Below are positions 23,525 through 34,391 of a stretch of 64,000 nucleotides of DNA, piece by piece. Position 1 is the first letter of the stretch, and each line of letters starts with the position of its first letter. This DNA is from Arachis hypogaea (Eukaryota > Streptophyta > Magnoliopsida > Fabales > Fabaceae). The notes under the pieces are model-generated. The model made no database searches. It was not told the origin of the DNA and saw only the letters and a program-made list of their open reading frames with translations. A program made the translations under genes and the position numbers. The stretch lies in NCBI RefSeq assembly GCF_003086295.3, contig NC_092054.1, positions 16,379,878 to 16,443,877 on the forward strand, written 5' to 3'.

Positions 23525-24068
23525 CACTACAATAAATATGGGCTTTAACAACGTCAAAATTTGTAATGCCTTAAAACAGTTCTCTTTGATGGTTTTAGAC
23601 AATAATTTTTTACAGTATTACTATTGAAGTTTAATTTTTCATTATTTTATAGCAACAAAATAAAATCATTATCTTTAACTATTTTAAAGAACGATTTTAT
23701 AACCGTTACAATGATTTTTTATTAAGCAACAATTTTATAATGTTATTAAAATAATTATACAAAAGATACGCACAAAAACCATTTCCTAAGAATACTTAAT
23801 TTATAGTACATATAAAAATTATTGGCAAAATTTGCTACACTTTAAAACTATTCTATTAAAAGGTCTTAAAAAGGGTTTTTATAGTGTTGTTGTTGAAGTT
23901 TAATTTTTTATTATTTTAAAGCAACAAAATAAAATCATTCTCTTTGACTATTTTAAAGAATGGTTTTATAACCGTTACAATAATTTTTTTTATCAAGCAA
24001 CGATTTTCTAATGTTGTTTAAATAATTATGCAAAAGATATGCATAAAACTCATTCTCTATAACAAATT
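23525..24068. repeat. Left subterminal repeats of CACTA, including a tandem duplication
   Basis: Two diverged copies of a ~280-bp unit (about 23600-23790 and 23870-24060) share blocks such as AGCAACAAAATAAAATCATT and TTTTATAACCGTTACAAT. The AACCGTT/AACGATTTT motifs recur at the right end. Confidence 0.75.
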
Positions 24069-24073
24069 TGTAG

Positions 24074-24491
24074 TGTAAACCCCGTTAAATTAGTAAATAA
24101 TTAGTCGATAAATTAGTTTTTAATAAAGAGAATTGGAAATGTGAATATTATATTAAATTAGGATAAAGCTCATCGAAACGAGAATTTTGACACTAATTTC
24201 GAAGAAAACGGCCCAAGATTAGACCGAACGGGCCGAACCAGTTGAACCGGGCCCATGGGTCCAACCGGGCCCATGGGCCTAACCGGCCCAGCAATTAAAA
24301 TGAACCCAACCTTCTCATCTTTCCCAATTCAGCAATATACAGCGCTGAAACAAATAGGGGAGAAGGAGAAGAGAAGCTTGCCGAAGACCCTTACGGTAAT
24401 TCAAAACGCCGTAACTTCTCCGTCCGAGCTCCGATCGCCGCACTGTTTGCGTCCACGCATCTACCGCGTCGAGCTCTACATTTCTACCGAT
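24074..24491 (+). repeat. Gypsy 5' LTR, truncated
   Basis: It matches the first ~400 bp of the 3' LTR (38706-39100), including TTAGTAAATAATTAGTC and CGAAGACCCTTACGGTAATT, then switches at about TTTCTACCGA to protease-coding sequence. It contains a small extra GGGCCCATGGG repeat relative to the 3' LTR. Confidence 0.85.
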
Positions 24492-25371
24492 GGTGGTTTT
24501 AGGTTATGATTTGAAAGTGCATAACGCTACTCATGAAGCTATGGTGACTAGGTTAGGATGTCCACAAGTTCCATTTCGAGTACAACAGCGTGAATTTGTG
24601 CATGATTTGATTTGTTTACTGATAACTGGTCTTGATCTCATCTTGGGATTGAATTGGTTATCCAAGAATCATGTTTTGCTTGATTGTTCTGAAAAGTCAA
24701 TACAGTTTATGCCGGAAAGGTCGGAAGCGCCGGTTGTGGTGAACAGTTACTATTTGAACTCTATGATAGTAAATTGTTCTGGAACTGAATGTCAGGGTAT
24801 TATGTTATTAACTACGGGAGTATCAGGTGATGATCAGAGTTTAGAGCAGATTCCGGTTGTATGTGAATTTCCAAACGTGTTTCCGGATAATATTAATGAA
24901 TTTTCACCTAACCGGGAGGTTGAATTCGCGATTGAGTTGGTGCCTGGAGCCAGTCTGATTTCAATTACTCCTTACAGGATGTTACCTTTAGAAATGTTTG
25001 AACTAAAAGCTTAGTTGGAAGATCTGTTGGGTAAGCATTTTATCCGATCAAGTGTTTCTCCGTGGGTAGTGCTAGTGTTACTAGTAAAGAAGAAGGACGG
25101 AAGTATGCGCTTGTGTGTCGATTATTGGCAATTGAATAAGATCACTGTGAAGAATAAATATCCGCTACTTAGAATCGACGACCTAATGGATCATTTACAG
25201 GGTGCCGGTGTGTTTTCTAAGATTGATTTACGATCAGGTATCATCAGATAAGGGTTAGAGATGAAGAAATTCCGAAAACTGCTTTCAGAACACGTTATAG
25301 TCATTATGAGTATACAGTAATGTCTTTCGGATTAACCAATGCTCCGACAGTATTCATGGATTAGTATAAAG
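24490..25371 (+). pseudogene. Gypsy pol fragment: protease and N-terminal reverse transcriptase
   Basis: The frame carries the retroviral-type protease tail (DLILGLNWLSKNHVLLDC), the linker PVVCEFPNVFPDNINEF and the RT entry region ([31 protein letters not shown]). A TAG stop at about 25012 interrupts [13 protein letters not shown], probably a former CAG. A 1-base loss near 25243 breaks the frame after DLRSG. The RT catalytic YVDD-type motif is missing because sequence ends at the junction near 25371. No gag precedes it. Confidence 0.85.
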
Positions 25372-25374
25372 TTG

Positions 25375-26785
25375 TTTCTTGAAGGCAGCCTCATTTTGAA
25401 TGTACCAAACTGGCGGTTGAACTGTTCAGTTTGGTGAAGGGCAGTTCACTTGTGTATACTTCATCAAATTTCTCAATGTTGACATTTCAATACAGATTTT
25501 TTGGATGGTTTGGTAGATGAGAAGCCACACTTATAGAGGAATATTGGATGCATCTTCTGGCTATGTAGAACAGATTTTCAACAATGGTCTTTGACTGCAA
25601 GTAATTTGTCAAGTTCTAGACTTGAGCAAATTTGCTAGTCATATTCAGCTTTTAACATATCATTTAACTTTTATTTTAGCTTAACTCATGGAAGGATACT
25701 ATGCTTTTCTTTTAATTTTAAGTTCAGATAGAAATTGTTTTCAATGATGAAGCAATTCAGTTCCTCACTTTTTTTTAAAAATTCATCAGCTCTTAACATT
25801 CTTAGATCTGCATTCAGTATTATCAAGCAGTTTGATGTGTTAGTGAGATCATCAATTAAAGCAAGTCCTCAATGGTCAAATCATAATAGTTACTCATCAA
25901 GATTGTTGTTGCATGAGCAGTTTGTCATCTTTCAGATTTTCTCTCATGAGTCATTCTCAGATCTCAAGCTGATGAGTACTCTTTTTTCTTGTTTGTCTTT
26001 TGAGCTTTGGAAGTTTGATTGAAGTGTCCAGTCTGCAATGATGGCATGTACTTGCTCAAGTCCATTTTTGCCTTTGAACTTGAATGTATTTGCTTGCTTT
26101 CATATCCTTCTAAATCCTAGGAAAAAACAAAAGTTCGTCATCTGAAATCATCATAGATCATTCTCTTGGTTCATTGTGACTTGAGGGCTATTCCTTTCTG
26201 AGTCTGTGTTTGTGTTGGTTCAAGGAAGGAATCCTCAGCCATCAAGGATGGACTTATAGTTCCCGGTTAGCAGTGCAGTTTTCCATTTTGGAGGCTCTAA
26301 GGAGTTTTCTCACTAGGTTTGTTCTGCATGTTTGTCCTAGGATCAAGGTTGTGATGATGATTAGAATTTCAATGTTCATAATGCTTCTCCATCCTTCATG
26401 CTAGACATTCATACTCGTTTGCAGCATATCAATGTTTCTGTGACTTGTCTAGTGCTTCGGGACTGGAGTTTTTCAGATTCTGGCTGTGCATCTAGACATT
26501 GGTATCTAAGAGCTGATTAGCACATGAGAGGTTGATGCTTAGCGTGCTTATCTTTTTGTACTCATTCATCAGCTTCTCGGAGTAACTATCAGCCTTGTTG
26601 TGGATTTGCCATAACGATCTTCCATAAGTGTAGTCATGGATTGGATGGATCCTTATCCTTTCTTAGTAGGAATAGTTCATCCGTTGAATGGTTGTTGACT
26701 GGTATGAGGTGTCAATTTGGTTGTGCCAGATGTGAGGATCTTGCTAGGGTAAGATGATTCTTGAGATAGTCGATCAATTGAAGGT
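25375..26785 (-). repeat. Shrunken, indel-riddled copy of the copia gag region
   Basis: Collinear from end to end with 34767-36511 (gag through PBS) but 1411 bp instead of 1745 bp. Small deletions of one to several bases are spread evenly about every 10-30 bp, with some substitutions. Blocks such as ATCCTTCTAAAT, ACAAAAGTTCGTCATCTGAA and CAATTGAAGGTTGTGGTAGG anchor the alignment. The neighbouring LTR (26786 on) is almost perfect. No frame survives. See findings for the artefact question. Confidence 0.85.
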
Positions 26786-28443
26786 TGTGGTAGGCTTAGA
26801 GAAGGGGGGGTTGAATCTATGCCTTCCTTTTAATTACTGTTGTTACCCTTTTAAAACAGATTTGCAATTCTGATTCTGTTTTAACTTAGCAGCGGAAATT
26901 TATGAGACAATTTATTTTTGTCTCATGAATATCAGAAAACAGAACACAGAAGAGAAGAGAAAAGCTAACACCAGCATGTATCCTGGTTCGGTTGCCTTGT
27001 GCTATGCAACCTACATCCAGTCTCCTCCACAACTGTGGAAGAATTTCACTATAGTAAACAGTATTACATACACCAATAACACAGGATTGACCCAATCCTT
27101 TCACACTCAAGTTCTAACCTAACTTGACATTGGCTATGCTAATACCTAACTATACCTCTTAGTGCTAACCCAACTAAGAAAGGGATACCATTCAGATACT
27201 AGATACAAGACACTTAAACAACCTAAAGAAATCAGAAAATAACTCTAGGCTTTTCTCTCAAGTGTATCTCTCAGCCTTTTTCCACTCATGGCTTTTTCTC
27301 AAGCTTTCTCACAATGCCTTTTCTCTCAAGAAATTACAGAAAGATAAGCTTAGAAAAGTACATTACAATCAGTAAAACATGAAGGAGATTGACTTCATCA
27401 ACAGCCTCTGTGCTATGCGAAAAACCAGATTAGCAAGCCTCTGATTCAGTTCTTCATACTGGCGGAATGCACCTTTGATTAGGTTACACTGTCCAGTTAG
27501 TTGAACTTCTTCAAAGAGCTCTCTCAGAACAATAACCTCTATTCACTGGTTTTCTCTCCTTAGTTTCTGAATGAACAGCAAACTTCTTATATCTCCTTGC
27601 ATGTGGTTGAGTTCTTCTTTCAAGGTCAACACCTTGAGCCTTGAGCTTCACCAACCCACAAGCTTACCTTTTCTTCTCAAGCATCAAAGTAGAACCTTTG
27701 CTTCTGACTTTTCCAACTTGACCGAAAGCCACAAAACAGTAACAATAGAACTCTTCTTGTGGTCAACTTGATCTTAGCCATTGAAAAACTACTTGGTCCC
27801 CAAGTATCACTTGTGACCGTAGATGTGAAGCAGAATAGGGCAGAGACCAACTTTTCCTTCAAAGCCATTTTCGGGTAGTGCAGAGAGTTGGGAAGAAGGG
27901 ATGAGGATCTTGATGCATGCAAGATGAGATGGATTACCTTTCTTAAGCTTGATTTAGCTTGGGATTTCTGTTTTAGCTTCTGTGCTTCAAGCTTCAACTT
28001 TCTCTCTCTTGCTTCTTTGGTTAATGGCTTATGGAAGAAGCTTTTCTTCTTTTTCTCTTTCTTGCTTTTTCTGAAATCTTGATGTGACTTGATTAGAAGG
28101 AAGAGGAACGTTGCTTTTGGTTGAGCAAAATGGTGGGAAAATGAGAAACAATTGAGCTTGGATCGGGTTCTTCTCTCTTTAGCCCATGGTGTCTTGCTAT
28201 GCTTCTTTGATGAATTTGTTTGAGATGAATGACTTGGGCTTTATTTATTCATACTTACCATTCAGCCCATTAGCCTTGTTTTGTCATTCATTCAACTTGG
28301 GCTGCTTAAATTTAATTATGGCCTGCAACATAACATAAATAATTAGCAACATACACTTATTAATTAAACAACTCTAATTATTTATTTTGCCAAAAATAAT
28401 GTTTGTCATCACTAATTAATTTAGTTAATTTCTTAACTCAACA
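26786..28443 (-). repeat. Copia 3' LTR
   Basis: 1658 bp, near-identical to 36512-38169. On the minus strand it begins TGTTGAGTTAAGAAATTAAC and ends TCTAAGCCTACCACA. Short frames within it are LTR noise. Confidence 0.95.
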
Positions 28444-28460
28444 ATCTCCCCCTTGATGAC
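28444..28460 (-). other. Polypurine tract of the copia element
   Basis: Minus strand reads TCATCAAGGGGGAGAT immediately before the 3' LTR's TGTTG, the expected plus-strand primer. Confidence 0.8.
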
Positions 28461-29088
28461 AAACATGATTTAAGCAATAATCAAAAGGAAATGAGTTTGA
28501 GTAAGGTTTTAGAAACTCCCTTTGAATGATGTTGCTTGCTAATGTGTTGCTCCCCCTTTCCTTTTCAACAGTAGCTCCCCCTGAATCTATGCTCGATCCT
28601 TTTGTTCCTATTTACATTAAGCTTAAAAGGAGCTATTCAAGATGTAACTTGACAAAGAGATTCTATATAACCAGCAACACATATTCAGCCCAGTAATTCT
28701 TATCATGACAACAGCCAAGGCAAGTTGTAAAACAAAATTAATTTGCAAGAACAGAGTTCAGTTCTAATCCGAAACAAAGTTCAGAGGAGAATTATCAGCA
28801 TCAACATATCAGAAAAATTAGCAGGCATCATTCAACTGAATTAATCAGAATCAATCAGAGCTATTACTCCCCCTTTTGTCATCAAGGGAGGACAACAAAA
28901 ACAGCACCATAAAACCTGCAAGAAAGGTTAGTGCATAGCCAAAATAGCTGAATAAATAGCTAAAAGTGCATCAGCAATCAAAGTTATTACAGTTATCCAA
29001 GACAACAAAGGTATATTAAACAGTAGCAAAATAAAACAGAGTTTATGAGACAAAATGAGCAGCGTCAGCAGATTTTATGAGACAAATC
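28461..29088. other. Copia 3' untranslated internal region
   Basis: Between the stop of the envelope-like ORF and the polypurine tract. No frame. It includes a second purine-rich stretch near 28870 (minus strand ATGACAAAAGGGGGAGTA) that resembles the polypurine tract. Confidence 0.5.
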
Positions 29089-30621
29089 CTAGGCATCAGA
29101 ACCATTCCCTTCCGAAACAGCATCCTCTTCAACATCAGTGGCAGCATCTTCATCATTTTGAAGGTTATCAATGAAGGTCATCAGTACAGCCACCCTATCC
29201 CTTGACTTCTTCAGGAAGTTCTCATGCTTGCTAGCCAGCTTCCTTTTCTCTTTGCTCAATTCAATCAAGTGGTTCGATTGAGAGACAAACTCTTGAGCAA
29301 CATCCCTGACCACATTCAGCAGAGTGGATTTCTTCCCAGTGGAAATGGAAGTACCCTCAGTGGAAGGAGCAGTAGAATCCTCAGGGACAAACTCCTCATC
29401 TTCATCATCTAGGACGACTCGTTCAGATCGAGTGGGTCCTTTGTTCTGTTTCACTGAACCACCCCCCTTTAGGTATGAATGTCTATTCTCATATTTCTCA
29501 TTGGTCAAGTCAACACCAAAATACTCAAAAATACAAGTTAGAAACATGCCATAAGGTAGAGCTTTGTCCTTTTCACTTCTAACAGAATCAAACATGTATC
29601 TTACCATCAAATATGCAAATGAAATTTCAGTTTTGGTGAGAATGGCATATAAAACAAGAGTGTCAGTGTATGAAACCCTTTGATATGAACCACTTTGAGG
29701 AAGTATAATGTGGTTGACCATGCGGTGCAACTGAGCACGTTCATATCCTAGGGCTTTGTGTGTGGGTGTAATACCATTTATCAAGGAGATATGTTCACAA
29801 ATACTAGCCAGGGCATCATTGTAAGAGACACCAACTCCTTCATCCCACTTAACTGACGTGTAGGCACAGGGCCCAACATCAGTATACTTCAAGGCATCAC
29901 TGATGGTCTCATTGTTTAAAACGATATCTCGACCCTTGACATACGAATGAGCCGTGCCCTCATGATAAGTCATGTTTGCATAAAACTCTTTAACCAACAA
30001 GGGATAAACAGGTTTTTTGATATCAAAAAGGTGATTCCAGTCCAGAAAAATCAAGTTATCAACAAAAGGAAAACCTTTTCTTTTCAAAGATGGCAAATCA
30101 GCGAGAAAAGAGGGACAAAGGGTACGATACTGGATAACCTTCTCAAAAAAATCATTGTTCATGGCAGATTTGAATCTATAAGGGTTATAGTTCGAATGAG
30201 AAGTCAAAAAGTGAGCTTTGTGATCAAAAGGTCCAATGTCTGGTTCTTTAACATTCTGGAGAGGGACTTGAGTGTTACCTCGTTGAGATCGCATTGGAAC
30301 CGACCTGGATTTTGGTTGTGTTGGTTCGGGTATGGGTTCCTCAGTCGCCTGACGTTTGCCTTTGGAGGAGCCAGGCTTTGCTGAACTTGGTTTTGAGGAG
30401 CCAGGCTTGGAAGGTGTGGCCTTTGGTGGTGGCGTCGGCTTGGCAGAGGCAGGAAACCTGGGAGTGTTTTTGGTCCGAGCCATGGGGTCACAGCGATGAG
30501 GAGAGGTAGGAGGAGAAGGAGAAGGGGTAAAGGTGTGGTCTTGAGAGCGAGTGGATGGCTTTGTGGGTAGCTTGAAAACCTTCTCTCGAGGAGCCCTTTT
30601 TGCAATGGTTTTCTTCCTCAT
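29089..30621 (-). CDS. Sirevirus envelope-like ORF3 (putative plant transposon protein domain)
   Basis: 510 residues from ATG, uninterrupted, downstream of pol in the same orientation, as in SIRE1-type elements. The N-terminus (residues 1-125) is basic and Pro/Ser/Lys-rich. Residues about 130-390 form the globular domain widely annotated as envelope-like or putative plant transposon protein, with DFFEKVIQYRTLCPSFLADL and LGYERAQLHRMVNHIILPQS. After an acidic stretch comes a likely coiled coil (ELSKEKRKLASKHENFLKKS) and an acidic C-terminus. I see no clear signal peptide or membrane helix, so a true envelope function is unproven. A ~550-bp noncoding spacer separates it from pol; how it is translated is unknown. 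Confidence 0.8.
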   Translation of the reverse strand: MRKKTIAKRAPREKVFKLPTKPSTRSQDHTFTPSPSPPTSPHRCDPMARTKNTPRFPASAKPTPPPKATPSKPGSSKPSSAKPGSSKGKRQATEEPIPEPTQPKSRSVPMRSQRGNTQVPLQNVKEPDIGPFDHKAHFLTSHSNYNPYRFKSAMNNDFFEKVIQYRTLCPSFLADLPSLKRKGFPFVDNLIFLDWNHLFDIKKPVYPLLVKEFYANMTYHEGTAHSYVKGRDIVLNNETISDALKYTDVGPCAYTSVKWDEGVGVSYNDALASICEHISLINGITPTHKALGYERAQLHRMVNHIILPQSGSYQRVSYTDTLVLYAILTKTEISFAYLMVRYMFDSVRSEKDKALPYGMFLTCIFEYFGVDLTNEKYENRHSYLKGGGSVKQNKGPTRSERVVLDDEDEEFVPEDSTAPSTEGTSISTGKKSTLLNVVRDVAQEFVSQSNHLIELSKEKRKLASKHENFLKKSRDRVAVLMTFIDNLQNDEDAATDVEEDAVSEGNGSDA

Positions 30622-31177
30622 TTGGTTAGTTTCAATTTAAGAAGAAGAGAGAGCAGTAAGGGTAGTGGTGAAAACCGAAGTGATGGAGAAGGAGTTATGG
30701 AGGGAAGAGAGGGAGTGTTGGTAACCGTACCCAAAAAGTAATTTTTCAAAATCATGCAACTGCATCACCATTTGAAAAGACTTGAAAAGACATGACCTCA
30801 TTCAAAAAGATTTTATTTGATTTTAAAAAATAATTTTAAAATTTTTAAAACAACAATATTAACCTGAAACACCCTTTTGGGCCAAAATTAGATCCTCTTG
30901 AAAAACTTTTGGGCCACAAAACCTTTATTGAAAACTTTTCATGAAACACATAAGTCATCAAAAAACTAACACACAAGATTGTAACATTCATATTTGGGCC
31001 TTGAGGTGATTTAGATTTAATGAAACATATAGGACAACCCAGATCCGAATTGAGGTTGGTCCAGATCAATTTTTCACTTGAAGCAAGCCCAGAACACGTT
31101 GACATGAGGGAAACGTTCATCACCTGCCCAGAATTGTCTCATACCTGTTTATGAGACAAAAAGCTCCAGCAAATACA
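30622..31177. other. Spacer between copia pol and envelope-like ORF
   Basis: About 550 bp with no supported frame. This spacing is usual in Sireviruses. Confidence 0.5.
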
Positions 31178-34100
31178 TTAGCATTTTTCAAACAAGGACT
31201 CATAACTCAAAATTCCTAAACAAGTCCTAAGCATGCAGAATCTATCCTCAGCTAATGGTTTTGTAAAAATATCTGCTAATTGCTCCTCTGATTTAACAAA
31301 TTGAATACTAATATCCCCCTTTTGCACATGTTCTCTTATTGAGTGAAATTTCACTTCAATATGTTTAGTCCTAGAGTGCAAAACTGGATTTTTGGAAATA
31401 TTAATGGCACTCATATTATCACACAGCAAGGGAATATTTTCAGCCTTTAATTTGTAATCAGCAAGCTGTGTTTTTAACCATAAAAGCTGAGAACAACAAG
31501 AAGAAGCAGCTATATACTCAGCCTCTGCAGTGGAAAGAGCCACTGTTGGTTGCTTCTTACTTGACCATACATTTAAGGACTTCCCAAGGAAGCAACATAA
31601 ACCAGAAGTGCTCCTTCTATCAACTCTATCACCAGCAAAATCTGCATCACAATAACCAACTGCAGAAAAAACATCAATCTTAGGATACCAAAGACCAAAA
31701 TTGGATGTGCCATGAACATATCTAATGATCCTTTTAACAGCCGAAAGATGTGACTCTTTTGGTTTGGATTGGAACCTAGAACACAATCCAACACTTTGCA
31801 CAATATCGGGTCTAGAGGAAGTTAAGTACATAAGAGAGCCAATCATTCCTCTATACCTAGTCTCATCAACATCTTTCTCAGTTTCTCCCTTATCTAATTT
31901 AGAATTAGGATGCATGGGAGTTCCCATGGGTTTGGCATTTTCCATACCAAATTTCTTAACTAATTCCTTGGCATACTTCTCTTGATGAATGAAAATACCT
32001 TTTTCAGTTTGTTTAATTTGCAGCCCAAGGAAGAAATTAAGTTCACCCATCATACTCATGTCAAATTCACTTGTCATGAGTTTTCCAAATTCAGAACAAA
32101 GGGATTCATTGGCTGATCCAAAAATAATGTCATCAACATATATTTGGACTAGGATAAAAGAATCATTAGAATTCTTGATAAATAGAGTTGTATCAGTGGT
32201 GCCTCTTTGAAAACCATTTTTTAAAAGAAAAGAGCTAAGTCTCTCATACCAAGCTCTAGGAGCTTGTCTTAAACCATAGAGAGCTTTAGATAGTTTGAAA
32301 ACATGATCAAAATGCTCTTTATTTTCAAAACCAGGAGGCTGCTCCACATACACTTCTCTATCTATCACTCCATTCAAAAATGCACATTTCACATCCATTT
32401 GGTATAATTTAAAACCACAAAATGCAGCATAAGCTAAGAGAAGTCTTATGGCTTCCATTCGGGCAACAGGGGCAAAGGATTCATCAAAGTCGATTCCTTC
32501 TTCTTGGTCATATCCTTGTGCCACCAGCCTTGCCTTGTTCCTTGCAATGCTACCATCTTCTCCCAACTTGTTCCGGAATATCCACTTGGTGCCGGTCACT
32601 TTCTTTCCACTTGGCCTTGGAACCAACGTCCACACTTGGTTCTTTTCAAACTCAAGAAGCTCATCCTCCATAGCTTTAACCCAAGAAGGGTCACTAAGTG
32701 CTTCCTTGACATTTTGAGGCTCTATTTGTGAAAGAAGGGCAATGTTTAAACCTTCATTTGCCTTTCTAGTGGAGGACCTTGTTTGCACTCCATGAGAGAC
32801 GTCCCCAATGACAAATTCCTCAGGATAATTCTTCAAGAATCTCCATTCACGAGGTCTGGTGGACTTGGAGGCAGATTCAGTCACCAAGGGATTCTGTGTG
32901 CTGCTGTCTGCAGAATTTCCTTCAGATTCATGAGACAAAATGGAATTGTCTCTTGAATTTTCATCATTTGCTGTTTCTGGTTCAGCTTGTCCAGAATTCT
33001 CTTTTCCATGATTCTGAGCAGTCTCATCCTCCTTTTGAGCTTGATTTCCTGCATCAACATCTTCCAAAATGCTTTGCACCAAGTTAGTATCACAGAATGT
33101 AACATGTATGGACTCTTCAATAATTCTAGCATCTTGATGATAAACCCTATATGCTTTACTAGTTGTGGAATATCCTACAAACAAACACTCATAAGCCTTT
33201 GGATCAAATTTTCCCAAATTTTCTTTGTTATTTAAAACAAAACATTTGCATCCAAAGATGTGCAAGTAATCTAAGTTTGGTGGGTAGCCTTTCCAAAGTT
33301 CATAAGGGGTTTTCTTCAAAAAATTTCCTTATGATTGTTCTATTTAAAATGTGGCAAGCTGTGTTAACCGCTTCAGCCCAAAGGAATTTTGGAACATTGC
33401 TCTCACAAAGCATAGCTCTTGTCATCTCTTGTATGCTTCTATTTCTTCTTTCCACAACACCATTTTGTTGTGGTGTTCTTGGACAAGAGAAGTTGTGAGA
33501 TATTCCAAATTCCTCACAAAAGGATTCAAACAAATTATTTTCAAATTCAGTTCCATGATCACTCCTTATAGAAGAGATTTTCAAATCCTTTTCATTTTGA
33601 ATTTTCTTGCAAAAAGGTTCAAAGGCCGAAAAGGCTTCATTTTTGTGTGCAAGAAATAAAACCCAACCAAACCTAGTGTAGTCATCCACAATTACTAAAC
33701 CATAATGTTTACCACCTAGGCTTTGAGTTCTTGTTGGACCAAATAAATCAATGTGTAGCAACTCAAGTGGTCTTTTAGTAGAGATGTCTTCCTTTGGTTT
33801 AAAAGAACTTTTTGTTTGTTTTCCCATTTGGCAAGCATCACAAGTGATGTCTTTGTCAAACTTTATCAAAGGAAGACCTCTTACTAATTCTTTCTTTACA
33901 AGTTTGTTTATTTGAAACATACTTGCATGGCCCAATCTCTTGTGCCATAACCACTTTTCAGATTCTTTAGAGTGAAGACAAGCTACATTTTGATTCTTTA
34001 GTTCATCAAGAGTAAGTCCATACATATTATTGAAACGCTTGGCAACAAACATCACTTCATTTGTCTTTTCATTGACAACACAGGATTCAAGTCTTTTGAA

Positions 34101-34391
34101 AACAACTAAATATCCCAAATCACACAGCTGACTTATACTTAAAAGATTGTGCTTTAAACCACATACTAAAAGTACATCATCAATGAAAGTAGATTGCTCA
34201 TTACCTACTTTTCCAACAGCAATGATTTTACCTTTACCATCATCTCCAAAGGTCACAAAACCTCCATCATACTTATTTAGTTTGATGAAGTAGGTTGACC
34301 TTCCAGTCATGTGCCTTGAACATCCACTATCCATGTACCACATGTCCTTTTTGTTCTTGGATGCTAGGCAAATCTGCATGATGAGTTTCAA
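31178..34391 (-). pseudogene. Copia pol: protease, integrase, reverse transcriptase, RNase H (one frameshift)
   Basis: The first block (34391-33300) has protease DSGCSRHMTG, the pre-integrase HKRLGHAS segment, and integrase with its acidic residues in LLHIDLFGPT, IRSDHGTEFEN and QQNGVVERRNRS. The second block (33319-31178) has RVT_2 with [20 protein letters not shown] and the active-site YVDDIIFGS, then RNase H with YCDADFAGD and [11 protein letters not shown], ending near SYESLFEKC. The blocks are in different frames: one extra T in a T-run at about 33316-33321 separates IRKF from KKTPYELW. All catalytic motifs are otherwise intact. Relative to gag, pol starts in the -1 frame next to gag's TGA at 34388; there is no ATG there (TTG), so expression would need a frameshift. 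Confidence 0.9.
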
